In this document: piece after piece, positions 26,846-34,461 of the stretch | Numbering within the stretch: the stretch's first letter is position 1 | How the letters are laid out: every line of letters starts with the position of its first letter | Source of the DNA: Candidatus Krumholzibacteriota bacterium | GTDB lineage: Bacteria; Krumholzibacteriota; Krumholzibacteriia; JAJRXK01 | DNA length: 64,000 bases | Assembly: GCA_029262065.1 (NCBI GenBank) | Contig: JAJDAC010000033.1 | Coordinates: forward strand, 1-64,000 | Direction of reading: 5' to 3' | Notes under the pieces: model-generated | Databases searched by the model: none | Told to the model about the DNA's origin: nothing | The model's input: the letters and a program-made list of their open reading frames with translations, nothing else | Made by a program: the position numbers and the translations under genes

Positions 26846-28699
26846 ATGCCGCCCCACGGGAAGACGACCGTGCCCCAGGAACAACTCCAGACCCACATCG
26901 ATCGCGCCCGCAAATGCCTGCGCGAGGTGTATGGCTACGCCGAGTTCCGCCCCCACCAGGACGAAGTCATCGTCCACGTCATGCAAGGAAATAGCGCCGT
27001 GCTGGTCATGCCCACCGGCGCGGGCAAGTCGGTGTGCTACCAGATCCCCGGACTGTTGCGAGACGGAATCGGCGTGGTCGTTTCGCCCCTCATCGCGCTC
27101 ATGCAGGACCAGGTGGACGCGATGCGCCAGCTGGGGGTACGCGCCTACTATCAGAACTCCATGCAGTCGGCGGCCGAACAAAACCAGGTGAGGGAGCTGA
27201 TACAGAAAGGTGAAGTAGACCTTCTATATGTGGCGCCCGAAAGAGCCGTGAAGCCGGGGTTCATGCAGTCGCTGGAAGGCTGTGACATTTCGCTTCTGGC
27301 CATCGACGAAGCCCACTGTATTTCGCAATGGGGTCACGAATTCCGTCCCGACTACCGCGGGCTCGCCATGCTGCGCCAGGCCTGGCCCCACGTGCCATGT
27401 CTGGCGGTGACCGCCACCGCCGACGAACCCACGCGACACGACGTGGCCGCCCAGCTGGGTATCTCGCGTGACGACGTGTTCGTTACTGGTTTCGATCGGC
27501 CCAACATCCAATACACCGTGCTGCCCAAGGCCGACGCGCGCAAACAACTCATGGGGTTCCTGGCCAGCCGGCGCGGCGAGGCCGGCATTGTGTATTGCGG
27601 CACACGTAAGCGCGTGGATTCCATTTCCCAGTGGTTGAGCGACCAGGGCTTCGAGGCGCTCCCCTACCATGCCGGCCTCAACAGCGAAACGCGGGCTCGG
27701 AACCAGAAACGTTTCCTACGCGAGGACGACGTGGTGATGGTCGCCACCGTGGCGTTCGGTATGGGCATCGACAAACCCAACGTGAGATTCGTGGCCCACC
27801 TGGACCTGCCCAAGAGCCTGGAGGCGTACTACCAGGAATCCGGACGCGCGGGTCGCGACGGCGAGCCCGCGGTAGCGTGGCTCAGCTACGGTCTGGGCGA
27901 CGCGGTTCAGATTCGACAGATGATCGGCGAACCCAGCGACGAGCAGACCCACCGCTGGACCGAGCTACGCAAGTTGGACCAACTCATTGGTTACTGCGAG
28001 TCCACCGGCTGCCGCCGCAACATGTTGTTGGGCTACTTCGGTGAATCGCGTGACGTGGGTTGCGGCAACTGCGACACCTGCCTGCACCCGGTCGAAACCT
28101 GGGACGCAACGGTACCGGCCCAGATGTTCCTGTCGTGCGTCCGGCGCACGGGCGAGCGTTTCGGCGTGGGACACATCATCGACGTGCTCACCGGCCGCGA
28201 GACCGAGAAGACCCAGCGCTACGGCCATAACCAGCTTCCCACGTGGAAGGTAGGCGAAGAATACGGTTCGTCGGACTGGCGCTCGATTTCGCGCCAACTG
28301 GTGGCCATGCAACTGGTGGGCGTGGAAATCGCCAAGTACGGTTCGCTGCGTTTGAACGAGGCCAGTTGGGAAGTGTTGAAGGGCTCGCGCACGGTGGAAC
28401 TGAAGAAGGAAACGCGCAAGCCCACCTCGAAACGCAGCCGCGCCAAGGCGGCCGCGGGTATCGAGAACCCCAGCGATCCCCAGACGGCGCTGTTCGAGCG
28501 CCTGCGCGACCTACGTGCATCGCTGGCGGCCGAACAGAACGTGCCACCGTACGTGGTGTTCCACGATCGAAGCCTGTGGGACATGGTGGCCCAGCGACCG
28601 GCCAACCTGGAAGACTTCGCCCAGGTGTCGGGCGTGGGCGCCAAGAAGCTCGAGCGCTACGGCGAGGCGTTTCTGCAGATGCTGCAGGATCCCGAATAG
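26846..28699 (+). CDS. recQ: RecQ-family ATP-dependent DNA helicase
   Basis: RecQ unwinds DNA 3' to 5' in recombination and repair. The 617-residue chain has the full bacterial layout: FRPHQDEVI (motif 0), PTGAGKSVCYQIP (Walker A), AIDEAHCISQWGHEFRPDYRGL (Walker B and the aromatic-rich loop), YQESGRAGRDG (motif VI), the zinc-binding RQC cysteines (C-x6-CRRN..., CGNCDTC), a winged-helix region and an HRDC domain at the C-terminus (LWDMVAQRPANLEDFAQVSGVG). The start is uncertain: ATG 26846 has no ribosome binding site, while the GTG at 26870 has GGGAAG eight bases upstream and would trim eight residues. It appears monocistronic. Confidence 0.95.
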   Translation: MPPHGKTTVPQEQLQTHIDRARKCLREVYGYAEFRPHQDEVIVHVMQGNSAVLVMPTGAGKSVCYQIPGLLRDGIGVVVSPLIALMQDQVDAMRQLGVRAYYQNSMQSAAEQNQVRELIQKGEVDLLYVAPERAVKPGFMQSLEGCDISLLAIDEAHCISQWGHEFRPDYRGLAMLRQAWPHVPCLAVTATADEPTRHDVAAQLGISRDDVFVTGFDRPNIQYTVLPKADARKQLMGFLASRRGEAGIVYCGTRKRVDSISQWLSDQGFEALPYHAGLNSETRARNQKRFLREDDVVMVATVAFGMGIDKPNVRFVAHLDLPKSLEAYYQESGRAGRDGEPAVAWLSYGLGDAVQIRQMIGEPSDEQTHRWTELRKLDQLIGYCESTGCRRNMLLGYFGESRDVGCGNCDTCLHPVETWDATVPAQMFLSCVRRTGERFGVGHIIDVLTGRETEKTQRYGHNQLPTWKVGEEYGSSDWRSISRQLVAMQLVGVEIAKYGSLRLNEASWEVLKGSRTVELKKETRKPTSKRSRAKAAAGIENPSDPQTALFERLRDLRASLAAEQNVPPYVVFHDRSLWDMVAQRPANLEDFAQVSGVGAKKLERYGEAFLQMLQDPE

Positions 28700-28712
28700 G
28701 GACCCGGGTCCC
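28699..28712. other. Perfect 14-base palindrome at the recQ stop codon
   Basis: GGGACCCGGGTCCC starts on the last base of the recQ TAG. It has no loop and no T tract, so it is not a typical terminator. It may be a protein binding site or chance. Confidence 0.25.
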
Positions 28713-28828
28713 AAGACCCCCCAAACATTTTTCTCGAATATCGACTGCGCCTTGGCGTGGGCGTTCGCGCATCTACAGGTGAAGGGCCACCAGGCCCTCA
28801 TGACTGACACTGAACACTGGAGAACGCA

Positions 28829-29422
28829 ATGAACATCCGTAAGACCATTGAAATCAATCTTTTGACCGTCCTGCTGGCAAGCCTGGCCCTGACCGCCGGT
28901 TGCGGCAGCGACGACGCCATGGGGCCCGCAGCTCCCGCCGCGCCCGTCCCCATGGATCGGGTAACCGTTTCGTTCGACCAGATACAGGTGCGCCAGGCCT
29001 GCGACGGCGGCGCCACCGGCGAGTTCGGCTACAAATTCTACGTCGTGGTCAGCCAGAATGGCTCCGAGGTAGCTACCTACCTCCCCAACGAGATCGTGCG
29101 ATTCTCGGCCGCCAACAACAGCACCTACCGTCCCGCGCGGTCGGTATCGTTCATGGTTCCGCGCGACGACAACACCAGGATCACCGTGCGTGCATCGCTG
29201 CGGGAATACGACGGCGCGGTTGAAGAGTTCACCCAGGGATACTTCGTGCCCCACGCCAACGAGACCAATGGCATCCCCTGGTCGCCGACCGACAACTTCA
29301 ACTACGACAACTACTCTCCGGCCAATATGAGCGGGGTAATGAATCTGGAAGCGGGCTACAGCGCGTCCTGCGACGTGCGCATGATCTACTCGCTGACCGT
29401 GGAGCCCCAGGAAGACCAATAG
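28829..29422 (+). CDS. Hypothetical lipoprotein
   Basis: The 197-residue protein carries a lipoprotein signal with C25 as the lipidated residue (SLALTAGC), then a Pro/Ala-rich linker. The mature domain looks like a single beta-sandwich, with strands such as RVTVSFDQIQVRQACD, YKFYVVVSQNGSEVA and RITVRASLREYD. Two further cysteines (QACDG, ASCDV) may bridge. I do not recognise a family. It is followed by a good terminator and so is probably transcribed alone. Confidence 0.75.
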   Translation: MNIRKTIEINLLTVLLASLALTAGCGSDDAMGPAAPAAPVPMDRVTVSFDQIQVRQACDGGATGEFGYKFYVVVSQNGSEVATYLPNEIVRFSAANNSTYRPARSVSFMVPRDDNTRITVRASLREYDGAVEEFTQGYFVPHANETNGIPWSPTDNFNYDNYSPANMSGVMNLEAGYSASCDVRMIYSLTVEPQEDQ

Positions 29423-29451
29423 AGACAGCCGCCGAGCGTTCCGTCGGCTCT

Positions 29452-29488
29452 GGGAGGCCCGGCCAGGATGGCTGGGCCTCCTTTCTTT
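29452..29488 (+). terminator. Rho-independent terminator after the lipoprotein gene
   Basis: GGGAGGCCCGGCCA (29452-29465) pairs with TGGCTGGGCCTCC (29469-29481) with one G-T pair, followed by TTTCTTT. A weaker hairpin (AGCCG/CGGCT, 29426-29449) precedes it. Confidence 0.85.
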
Positions 29489-29556
29489 GCGACTGTGACA
29501 GTGCTAACTTTGAAGCAGCGATGTTCCACGTATAAGCCGGTCCCACGAGGTCGTAG

Positions 29557-30429
29557 TTGCTTCGATTCAAGACGATTCGATTCATGACAATAGGTTGGGT
29601 CATTGCGGCCGGCTTCTGGGCGACCGAGGCGAACGCCTTCATGCTCGACGTTCACGGCGAACTCACCAAGGCGTGCCTACGCGCCATGGGCTGGCGCAGC
29701 TCTCGCGCCATCGAACGCGTCATCGAGGCCAACATCGCCACCGACATCGCGCGCGTGCCCGGCCCCTGGCAGTACGCCCTGTGGCCCACCATGCCCAAGA
29801 TCGCCGACTTCGTGCCGTTGGTGCGCGAAATGGCCGAGCACACACCGCGGGAAGATCGCGGCACCCTGGCCTTCCACTTCAACTCGCTGTACTCGTTCGA
29901 TGCCGTGGCCAGCGACTGGGCCGACATGGACACGTGGTTGGAGGATCGACTCGACGAGCTACGCGACCACCCACCGGGCGCCAGGCGCGAACGACGTACG
30001 ATCGCGGTCATGGGCCTCGTGGCCCACGCCGTGCAGGATTTCTACGTGCACTCGAACTGGGTGTGGCTGCTCAGCGATTCGATCGCCGACAACACGAATG
30101 GCCACGCATACCCGCTGTGGGAAGACCTGATGGAACCCGACAGCGCATGGCTGAACGCGCACCCCAAGTTCGATCGCGAGGCCGTATTGGACCGCATGCG
30201 CGTATCAAACCAGGCGCGAAGCACCCACGACCGCGAGGGCGGGCTGCAGACGGGGCGCATTCTGGGCGATCCCGCTTCGGAGCCCAAGCCGTGGAGACAC
30301 CGGCACCCCAAGGACGAGTGGAGTGAAGCCCGGGAAGTCCTGGCCATTCGCTCCACGGCACTGTGGATCGAGCGTATCGAGACCACCCTTGGGTATTCTC
30401 CCTGGCGGCACCTCCCCACCGGCCGCTGA
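29557..30429 (+). CDS. Secreted Het-C / zinc-phospholipase-C-like protein
   Basis: The 290-residue protein has an N-terminal signal peptide (TIGWVIAAGFWATEANA). After it come histidine-containing helices: VHGELTKACLRAMG early, and GLVAHAVQDFYVHSNWVWL in the middle. The last resembles the helix of Het-C and bacterial zinc-dependent phospholipase C proteins (H-x3-QD-x2-HSNW), where His and Asp bind metal. Several other acidic and histidine residues could complete a metal cluster. A phospholipase or S1/P1-nuclease-like reaction is possible but unproven. I used the TTG at 29557 because GAGG lies six bases upstream; ATG 29584 has no ribosome binding site. Confidence 0.6.
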   Translation: MLRFKTIRFMTIGWVIAAGFWATEANAFMLDVHGELTKACLRAMGWRSSRAIERVIEANIATDIARVPGPWQYALWPTMPKIADFVPLVREMAEHTPREDRGTLAFHFNSLYSFDAVASDWADMDTWLEDRLDELRDHPPGARRERRTIAVMGLVAHAVQDFYVHSNWVWLLSDSIADNTNGHAYPLWEDLMEPDSAWLNAHPKFDREAVLDRMRVSNQARSTHDREGGLQTGRILGDPASEPKPWRHRHPKDEWSEAREVLAIRSTALWIERIETTLGYSPWRHLPTGR

Positions 30430-30537
30430 GCAACGCCGCGACCCATTCCTAACGGCCTCGGGGAGTGCTATGATTGACGACTTCCACGCAGGAATTGTAC
30501 GACTGTCGGTACTGTATTTTTGGAGCCAATCACCACC

Positions 30538-30912
30538 ATGCCGAACCTGGAACTCTTCCGCGGGATGACCGGCGATGACATCCTGGAGATCCTGAACCGA
30601 AAGTGGATTCGGCCCAACCGGCACGGTGAGATCTACTTCGGCGAGCGGCAGTTCGAGCGGGTCATTGCCTTCGGGGCCGACCGCCGACGGAAGAAGGCAT
30701 TCGCCGTGCGGGTGATGGTCACGGTACCGAAGGAAGCCAAGGTGGCTCGCTGCGCAACGCAGGGAGTGCCCGACACGGTGGTGATCACCACGCCCAAGCC
30801 GCTACGGGCCCAGGTGCTCGAAATGCACGTGCGCACCCTGCGCGATGGATTCGGCGAGTTCGAACAGGTCCAGGGCGAGTGGGAGATCCGGCGGTTTCTG
30901 GAGCTGATCTGA
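30538..30912 (+). CDS. Small hypothetical cytoplasmic protein
   Basis: The 124-residue protein has no signal peptide. It opens LELFRGMTGDDILEIL, then RPNRHGEIYFGER and VIAFGADRRRKKAF, followed by short strands. The RGMT opening and GEIYF segment recall small ADP-ribosyltransferase-fold proteins, but I see no full catalytic triad and offer this only as a weak hint. GGAG lies 12 bases before the ATG; a TTG at 30520 is a less likely start. The tRNA-Lys gene lies just downstream on the other strand. Confidence 0.6.
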   Translation: MPNLELFRGMTGDDILEILNRKWIRPNRHGEIYFGERQFERVIAFGADRRRKKAFAVRVMVTVPKEAKVARCATQGVPDTVVITTPKPLRAQVLEMHVRTLRDGFGEFEQVQGEWEIRRFLELI

Positions 30913-30929
30913 GGCGGGCGGAAGGGAGT

Positions 30930-31005
30930 TGGTGGGTCCCCTGGGACTCGAACCCAGCACCTACGGATTAAAAGTCCGTTGCTCTACCTGATGAGCTAGA
31001 GACCC
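30930..31005 (-). tRNA. tRNA-Lys (anticodon UUU)
   Basis: The minus strand gives a complete 76-base cloverleaf with encoded CCA. The acceptor GGGTCTC pairs with GGGACCC (one T-G pair). The D arm is GCTC...GAGC, the anticodon stem ACGGA/TCCGT encloses the loop CTTTTAA, and the T arm is CTGGG-TTCGAGT-CCCAG. It stands alone with no neighbouring tRNA. Confidence 0.97.
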
Positions 31006-31310
31006 ACGAAGTCGTAACGCCAATCACGACAACAAAATATCGAAGACATTCGCGCGCGACCACGCCGTGGTCGCGCGGGCGCGAAGCGGCCCTCGGATAG
31101 CGCAGCGCTACCACCAGCCGCACAATGTACATTAGCACCCCTCTATTCGTCTACGTAGGCGTTGGCCACCCGCGCCACGTTTTCGTGCCCCGACTTCCGC
31201 CGACCACCAGCGTGTTTGGCTGTCCCACTTCCTGCCAATAATGCGCTTTGGTAGGTGGCACAACTGCGTGAAAACTACCGTGCCTACCAGCCTCAGCAAA
31301 AGGAACCCCT
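31006..31310. other. Intergenic region with a 25-base interrupted palindrome
   Basis: Between the tRNA 5' end and the PPC-repeat gene I see no convincing gene. A 62-codon minus-strand frame at 31132-31320 looks like chance. The main structure is CGCGCGACCACG (31053-31064) and its exact reverse complement CGTGGTCGCGCG (31066-31077) around a single C. It has no adjoining T tract. Promoters for the minus-strand tRNA and the plus-strand gene should lie here. Confidence 0.5.
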
Positions 31311-33047
31311 GTGCGCCCACTTCATCTCGCCGCCGTGGCCATCTGCATCCTCCTCGCCAACCCTTCGAACGCTACGGCGGGCAATCCCATTGAGTACGCC
31401 GAGCAGTCGCCCAAGCGTCTCGTTTGCCCAGGCACAGCCGAGTTCGGCGTGTATTTCAGCTGCAGCATCGGGGTCGGTGGCGAGGTCGACATCTTCCCGT
31501 TCGACGCGAACGAGGGAGACAAGATCTTTGCACGCATGGCTGACAACAGCGGATTCCAGCAAATTGCTCCGCGCGTGGACATCTTCGCTCAAGGCGGGGT
31601 CGCCCCAGTATGTACAGCTTCATCGAGTGGAATTGCTCAGATCAACGGCTGCGAAATCAGTTCGGACGGAACCTACGAGGTCAGAGCCTCGGATGGTCCG
31701 CCGTTCGTGGACACGGGTGGCTATGGCCTCTACGTCCAGCGACTCAACCAGCCCCAGAATGCAGTAGAAATGTCCCTGGGACAGTCCATCTCTTCGACGA
31801 TCGCCGGGACCGGAGACGTAGATTCCTACACATTCTTTGCGCAAACGGGAGACGTGCTTTGGGTTTCGATGTACGACACACCGGGATCTGCTCCTCTCAA
31901 CCCAGCCATACAACTGTACGACCCCAACGGCGAACTGGTCTCCTCGGTAGCTTCGTCATCGGCGGCAATCATCGACGGCGCAGTAGCCGCCATGGGAGGA
32001 AAATACCTGGTCCTCGCAATGGACAATGGGACCCTCAACTCGGGTACCTACAACCTTTCCGTTCACCAGCTGAACGGAGGTACAACAGCGATCCCCGCCG
32101 CCATGGGCCAGACTCTGGTGACTTCTTTCTCGCTCGAGGGCGAGGTCGACGCATTCTCCTTTGCCGGACAAGCCAATGACGTGGTGATCGTACGGGTCGT
32201 AGACCTGGCCGGTTTTGCAGAACTGACTCCGAACCTGCGTTTGTATTCACCGCAAGGAGTCCAACTAGGAAGTGTTACTTCGAACAACACAGCGGAGATC
32301 GTATCCCTGGTCCTCTCCGAAGAAGGAAAGTACACAGCGCTCGTACGCGAGACCGGTATCCCAGATAACGGATCCTATTCCTTCTTCTGGCAGCAGCTCA
32401 ACGGACCGTCGAATGTGATCCCACACACGCCTGGAGTGCCGGTGGCAGAAACCATCAGCCCGGGCGGAGAAGTCGACACATACAGGTTCGTGGGTGAGGT
32501 GGGCCAGAACGTCTTCATTGAGATGATCGACATGTCGGGCTTCTTGCAGCTTACACCGCTGGTCAGGGTATTCAGCCCCGACGGCGTGCTGGTGGCTCAA
32601 GCTACCGACGCCGATATCGCGAGCCTCAATCTCACGTTGGGCGCGCCGGGATCCTACAGTGTTCTCGCCACGGATAACCTGCCATTTCCTGACGATACGG
32701 GTGCCTACACCATGCAGATCGATGCAGACATTACGACCGGTGTTCCCGAAACTCCCGTAGCGCGTCTTTCAGCCGAACTGCTGCCAAACTCACCGAACCC
32801 GTTCAACCCTCGCACCGCCCTCAGGTTTCGGACGACTGTCGCCGGACTAGCTACCGTGGAAATCTACGACTCGATGGGCCGCAGTGTCCGTGACTGGACC
32901 GTGAACGCAACGACGGCCGGAAACTATGAAGTGGAGTGGAACGGGCGCGACCGTCAGGGCCGTGTAGTTGCTTCTGGTGTCTACCGTTCCCGCCTGGTAT
33001 TCCGGGGAGAAGACCACGGTACGCAGTCGCTGGTACTGGTGCGCTAA
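31311..33047 (+). CDS. Secreted PPC-repeat protein with FlgD-type C-terminal domain
   Basis: The 578-residue protein has a signal peptide (about 1-24). It then carries four bacterial pre-peptidase C-terminal (PPC)-like beta-sandwich repeats. Each repeat has a GEVD-x-(F/Y)-x-F core, a G-D/N-x-(V/I)-x-(V/A)-R/E segment with an aromatic 'F-x-x-(L/I)-T/A-P', and a final G-x-Y strand: for example GEVDIFPFDANEGD, GDVDSYTFFAQTGD, GEVDAFSFAGQAND, GEVDTYRFVGEVGQ. No protease domain is attached. Residues from about 490 form a FlgD-type domain (PNPFNPRTALRF, WNGRDRQGRVVASGVY, ending VLVR). Probably a surface binding or structural protein. The GTG start has AAAGGA upstream. Confidence 0.85.
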   Translation: MRPLHLAAVAICILLANPSNATAGNPIEYAEQSPKRLVCPGTAEFGVYFSCSIGVGGEVDIFPFDANEGDKIFARMADNSGFQQIAPRVDIFAQGGVAPVCTASSSGIAQINGCEISSDGTYEVRASDGPPFVDTGGYGLYVQRLNQPQNAVEMSLGQSISSTIAGTGDVDSYTFFAQTGDVLWVSMYDTPGSAPLNPAIQLYDPNGELVSSVASSSAAIIDGAVAAMGGKYLVLAMDNGTLNSGTYNLSVHQLNGGTTAIPAAMGQTLVTSFSLEGEVDAFSFAGQANDVVIVRVVDLAGFAELTPNLRLYSPQGVQLGSVTSNNTAEIVSLVLSEEGKYTALVRETGIPDNGSYSFFWQQLNGPSNVIPHTPGVPVAETISPGGEVDTYRFVGEVGQNVFIEMIDMSGFLQLTPLVRVFSPDGVLVAQATDADIASLNLTLGAPGSYSVLATDNLPFPDDTGAYTMQIDADITTGVPETPVARLSAELLPNSPNPFNPRTALRFRTTVAGLATVEIYDSMGRSVRDWTVNATTAGNYEVEWNGRDRQGRVVASGVYRSRLVFRGEDHGTQSLVLVR

Positions 33048-33094
33048 ACCAGCTGAAGCCCCCTACTTGCCCCAGATAACCGATTCCCCGGGAG

Positions 33095-33646
33095 CTAGAT
33101 ACCGCGGTCGCTTCGCCGCTGCATCTCCCACCGATCGATGGGCGCAAGCGGGCCGACCGGGCAATGGTGTTCCACCGACGGTCTGCCCTGGATCATGCTG
33201 AGAAGGTGAGGGACGGCGCGCATCTCGCAGCCGGGCGTCGCGAGCACCGCCGCCAGCACGAACGATAGCGTCAAGTGCGCGAACTCGTACGTGAGCCAGG
33301 CCCAAACGATCCAGTTCAGCGGTGACGACCAGACGGTTCCGTTCATCGTGTAGCTGATCGAACCGCCAACTGCCGCCGCCAAAAGCACTCCGACCTGTGG
33401 CCACCGCCCCCAGTTGCGGGAGAACCCGATGTTCAGAACGTAGGGAAACAGAAAGAACCCAGCGAAAACGGTGAAGGCCCACTCCGACTGGGTCCAGGGC
33501 TCGCCATTGCGAAAGTACCGACCATCCACAATCAAAGCCCAGGTACCTGAGAAGAACACCGCGGCGAGTAATAGACGGGCAACCCGGCCGACAGGACCGG
33601 GACGTTCGATTGTGCCCTCGGGGGCCAGCTGGAGTTCCGCGCTCAT
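33095..33646 (-). CDS. Membrane protein at the end of a mercury-type operon
   Basis: The 183-residue protein has about four hydrophobic helices (RLLLAAVFFSGTWALIV, WAFTVFAGFFLFPYVLNIG, VGVLLAAAVGGSISY, LTLSFVLAAVLATPG) and a hydrophilic tail containing HHCPVGPLAP. The helices and the C-terminal Cys/His residues would fit a role in metal transport or sequestration, but I do not recognise a named family. It starts 11 bases after the stop of the TlpA-like gene, so it is probably the last gene of the transcript beginning at merR. It converges with the PPC-repeat gene. Confidence 0.65.
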   Translation of the reverse strand: MSAELQLAPEGTIERPGPVGRVARLLLAAVFFSGTWALIVDGRYFRNGEPWTQSEWAFTVFAGFFLFPYVLNIGFSRNWGRWPQVGVLLAAAVGGSISYTMNGTVWSSPLNWIVWAWLTYEFAHLTLSFVLAAVLATPGCEMRAVPHLLSMIQGRPSVEHHCPVGPLAPIDRWEMQRRSDRGI

Positions 33647-33656
33647 GGCTGCGCCA

Positions 33657-34394
33657 TCAACGCCCGGCTGACTGGCCCGTCGACACTGACTGTGCGAAGT
33701 GACTCGTCATACTTGCGACCACATGGTCCTTGCTCTGGTAACCAACAAGTCGTTGCTTCACGCTGCCCTCCGCGTCCACAAGCCAATAGGTGGGCACCAG
33801 GCGGCTATCGAATGTTTCGCCGAGCCCGTCGTCTGGCGAAGCCAGGACCGCATAATTGGGCTCGTACGCCTTCATGAACGAAGCCACACTCTCCGCGTCA
33901 CCCGAGTTCACGAACACCCCCACCACCTGTACACCTTGCTCCGCGTACTCCGTTTCAAGTTCCTTCAGAATTGGCAGCGTCTGAAAAGAATGTGAGCAGT
34001 GGCCAGCCAAGGTCACGAGGACCGTAGGCTTACCGACCAGGTCAGCGGAAGACACTTCACTACCGTCCATCGCGTATGCAGTGAACTCCGGAAGCGAGAG
34101 GTCCGCGTACGTTTCACCATCGCGGGCCTTTTCCTTGACGTACAAATCGAGCATGTCGCCGGTAGCACCCGAAAGGTCACCGTACAGGGAGCAGGCGCCA
34201 TACTCGGCGCAACGGCTCAGGGATGCCGTAGATGGAGTTACACAGGCGCTGGTGGATGTGACTGCGCAGGCACTGGGTTCTGCGGCCACATCCTTTTCTG
34301 AGGAGTTCTTCTCGGCCGTTGCGATGCCCGTGCACAGTACGACCAGGGCCAACACGGCCGAGAGCTTCGCAATGCGAAATGTGAATTGTTCCAT
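33657..34394 (-). CDS. Secreted TlpA/thioredoxin-like protein with atypical active site and Cys-rich N-terminus
   Basis: The 245-residue protein has a signal peptide (SAVLALVVLCTGIATA). A low-complexity segment with four cysteines follows (C43, C51, C62, C68), then a thioredoxin-fold domain from about 98. The TlpA framework is present (VGKPTVLVTLAGHC, FQTLPILKELETEYAEQGVQVVGV, RLVPTYWLVDAEG), but the usual C-x-x-C is replaced by HCSHS, leaving only C133. The N-terminal cysteines may supply the resolving thiol or bind a soft metal. The ATG at 34394 has AAGGAG nine bases upstream. It lies between the MerT-like selenoprotein candidate and a membrane protein, 67 bases after the former. Confidence 0.78.
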   Translation of the reverse strand: MEQFTFRIAKLSAVLALVVLCTGIATAEKNSSEKDVAAEPSACAVTSTSACVTPSTASLSRCAEYGACSLYGDLSGATGDMLDLYVKEKARDGETYADLSLPEFTAYAMDGSEVSSADLVGKPTVLVTLAGHCSHSFQTLPILKELETEYAEQGVQVVGVFVNSGDAESVASFMKAYEPNYAVLASPDDGLGETFDSRLVPTYWLVDAEGSVKQRLVGYQSKDHVVASMTSHFAQSVSTGQSAGR

Positions 34395-34461
34395 GACTTC
34401 CAACTCCTTGGGTTCCCTGAAATACTCTTGCGCCAAAGCGGTTGTCGCGATGGCACTCGGT

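Noticed and set aside
31132-31320. 62-codon minus-strand frame after tRNA-Lys
   Set aside because: No ribosome binding site, no domain, Arg-rich composition and overlap with the start of the PPC-repeat gene.
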